Shown here: in pieces, positions 63,911 to 64,000 of the stretch
Position numbering within the stretch: the first letter of the stretch is position 1
Layout: the number at the start of each line of letters is the position of its first letter
NCBI RefSeq assembly: GCF_900109515.1
Contig: NZ_FOBD01000006.1
Coordinates: 298,459-362,458 of the forward strand
Direction: 5' to 3'
Origin: Paenibacillus sp. OK003
GTDB taxonomy: Bacteria; Bacillota; Bacilli; Paenibacillales; Paenibacillaceae
Length of the DNA stretch: 64,000 nt
Program-made: the position numbers and the translations under genes
The notes under the pieces: generated by a model
Told to the model about the DNA's origin: nothing
Seen by the model: only the letters and a program-made list of their open reading frames with translations
Database searches by the model: none

Positions 63911-64000
63911 TGTACCCCTTGTAAAGGACAATTTAAAAAAGGTTAGGCAACTTCAAGCTGCTGTCTGTATTTTGCAGGCGGTAGCTTTTTCAAATTCCAT
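63911..64000. mobile_element. End of an IS3-family insertion sequence (partial)
   Basis: TGTACCCCTTGTAAAGGACA at 63911-63930 has the shape of an IS3/IS150-group terminal inverted repeat. It is followed by the 3' end of a minus-strand transposase frame. The element continues beyond the window. Confidence 0.6.
63943..64000 (-). CDS. IS3-family transposase OrfB, C-terminal end (partial)
   Basis: Reading leftward from the window edge, the frame encodes WNLKKLPPAKYRQQLEVA and a TAA stop. This matches the usual C-terminus of IS150-type OrfB integrases (WNLKKMTPxxYRxQL). The rest, including the DDE domain, lies outside the window. Confidence 0.6.
   Translation of the reverse strand, partial: WNLKKLPPAKYRQQLEVA

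Overview
The window is chromosomal DNA of a spore-forming, low-to-mid GC Gram-positive of the Paenibacillus type. The evidence is the Bacillus-like yloC-remA-gmk-rpoZ-coaBC-priA-def-fmt-rsmB-rlmN-prpC-prkC-rsgA-rpe-spoVM-rpmB-fakA-recG gene order, the sporulation genes spoVM, spoVIF and a SleB-type hydrolase, frequent TTG/GTG starts with strong AGGAGG-type ribosome binding sites, and many YesMN/AraC sugar-uptake modules. No rRNA, tRNA or CRISPR array was seen.

Layout: (1) 1-24.8 kb is conserved housekeeping DNA, nearly all on the + strand: lysine/cell wall (dapF), methionine/folate (yitJ), RemA, GMP kinase, RNA polymerase omega, CoA synthesis, replication restart, formyl-Met handling, rRNA methylation, the PrpC/PrkC signalling pair, ribosome assembly (RsgA), Rpe, SpoVM, L28 (minus strand), a FakA/DegV fatty-acid kinase pair, RecG and SpoVIF. 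Compared with B. subtilis, thiN, yloU and sdaAB/AA are missing from their usual slots. (2) 24.8-34 kb is accessory: an AT-rich lipoprotein/membrane pair, a LytS/LytT two-component system next to an OFA-type MFS transporter whose promoter carries a YpdB-like operator, a GNAT acetyltransferase, a glutaminase, and an SOS-regulated UvrX/YolD mutagenesis pair with a LexA box. (3) 34-43.2 kb is the most interesting segment: a long leader containing an intrinsic terminator, then six same-strand genes that look like an undescribed exopolysaccharide system (anchored TIM-barrel glycosidase-like protein, membrane HEAT-repeat protein, processive GT2 synthase, a regulator made of a degenerate GGDEF plus a receiver without its phospho-Asp, a UDP-sugar dehydrogenase, and a second anchored TIM-barrel protein). 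(4) 43.3-50.4 kb holds an AraC regulator, an SsuD-like flavin monooxygenase, a CUT1-type sugar ABC importer without its ATPase and an MFS transporter, possibly for a sulfonated sugar. (5) 50.7-51.7 kb is a SleB-like hydrolase with an odd N-terminal extension. (6) 51.9-62.4 kb is a YesM/YesN/binding-protein sensing cassette divergent from a YtfQRT-YjfF-like (galactofuranose-type) importer with two paralogous binding proteins. (7) 62.8 kb to the end holds a small membrane protein coupled to an SPFH/prohibitin protein, then the end of an IS3-family insertion sequence.

A family of about 150-bp palindromic elements occurs four times in the spacers (24.9, 39.7, 44.5 and 45.9 kb), only in the accessory part. 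It has TTTACAC/GTGTAAA ends and a core inverted repeat around TTATCCCCGGATTTT, and looks like a MITE or mobile structured element. Start codons were chosen by ribosome binding site spacing and family N-termini. Functions are inferred from recognised motifs only; no database search was run.
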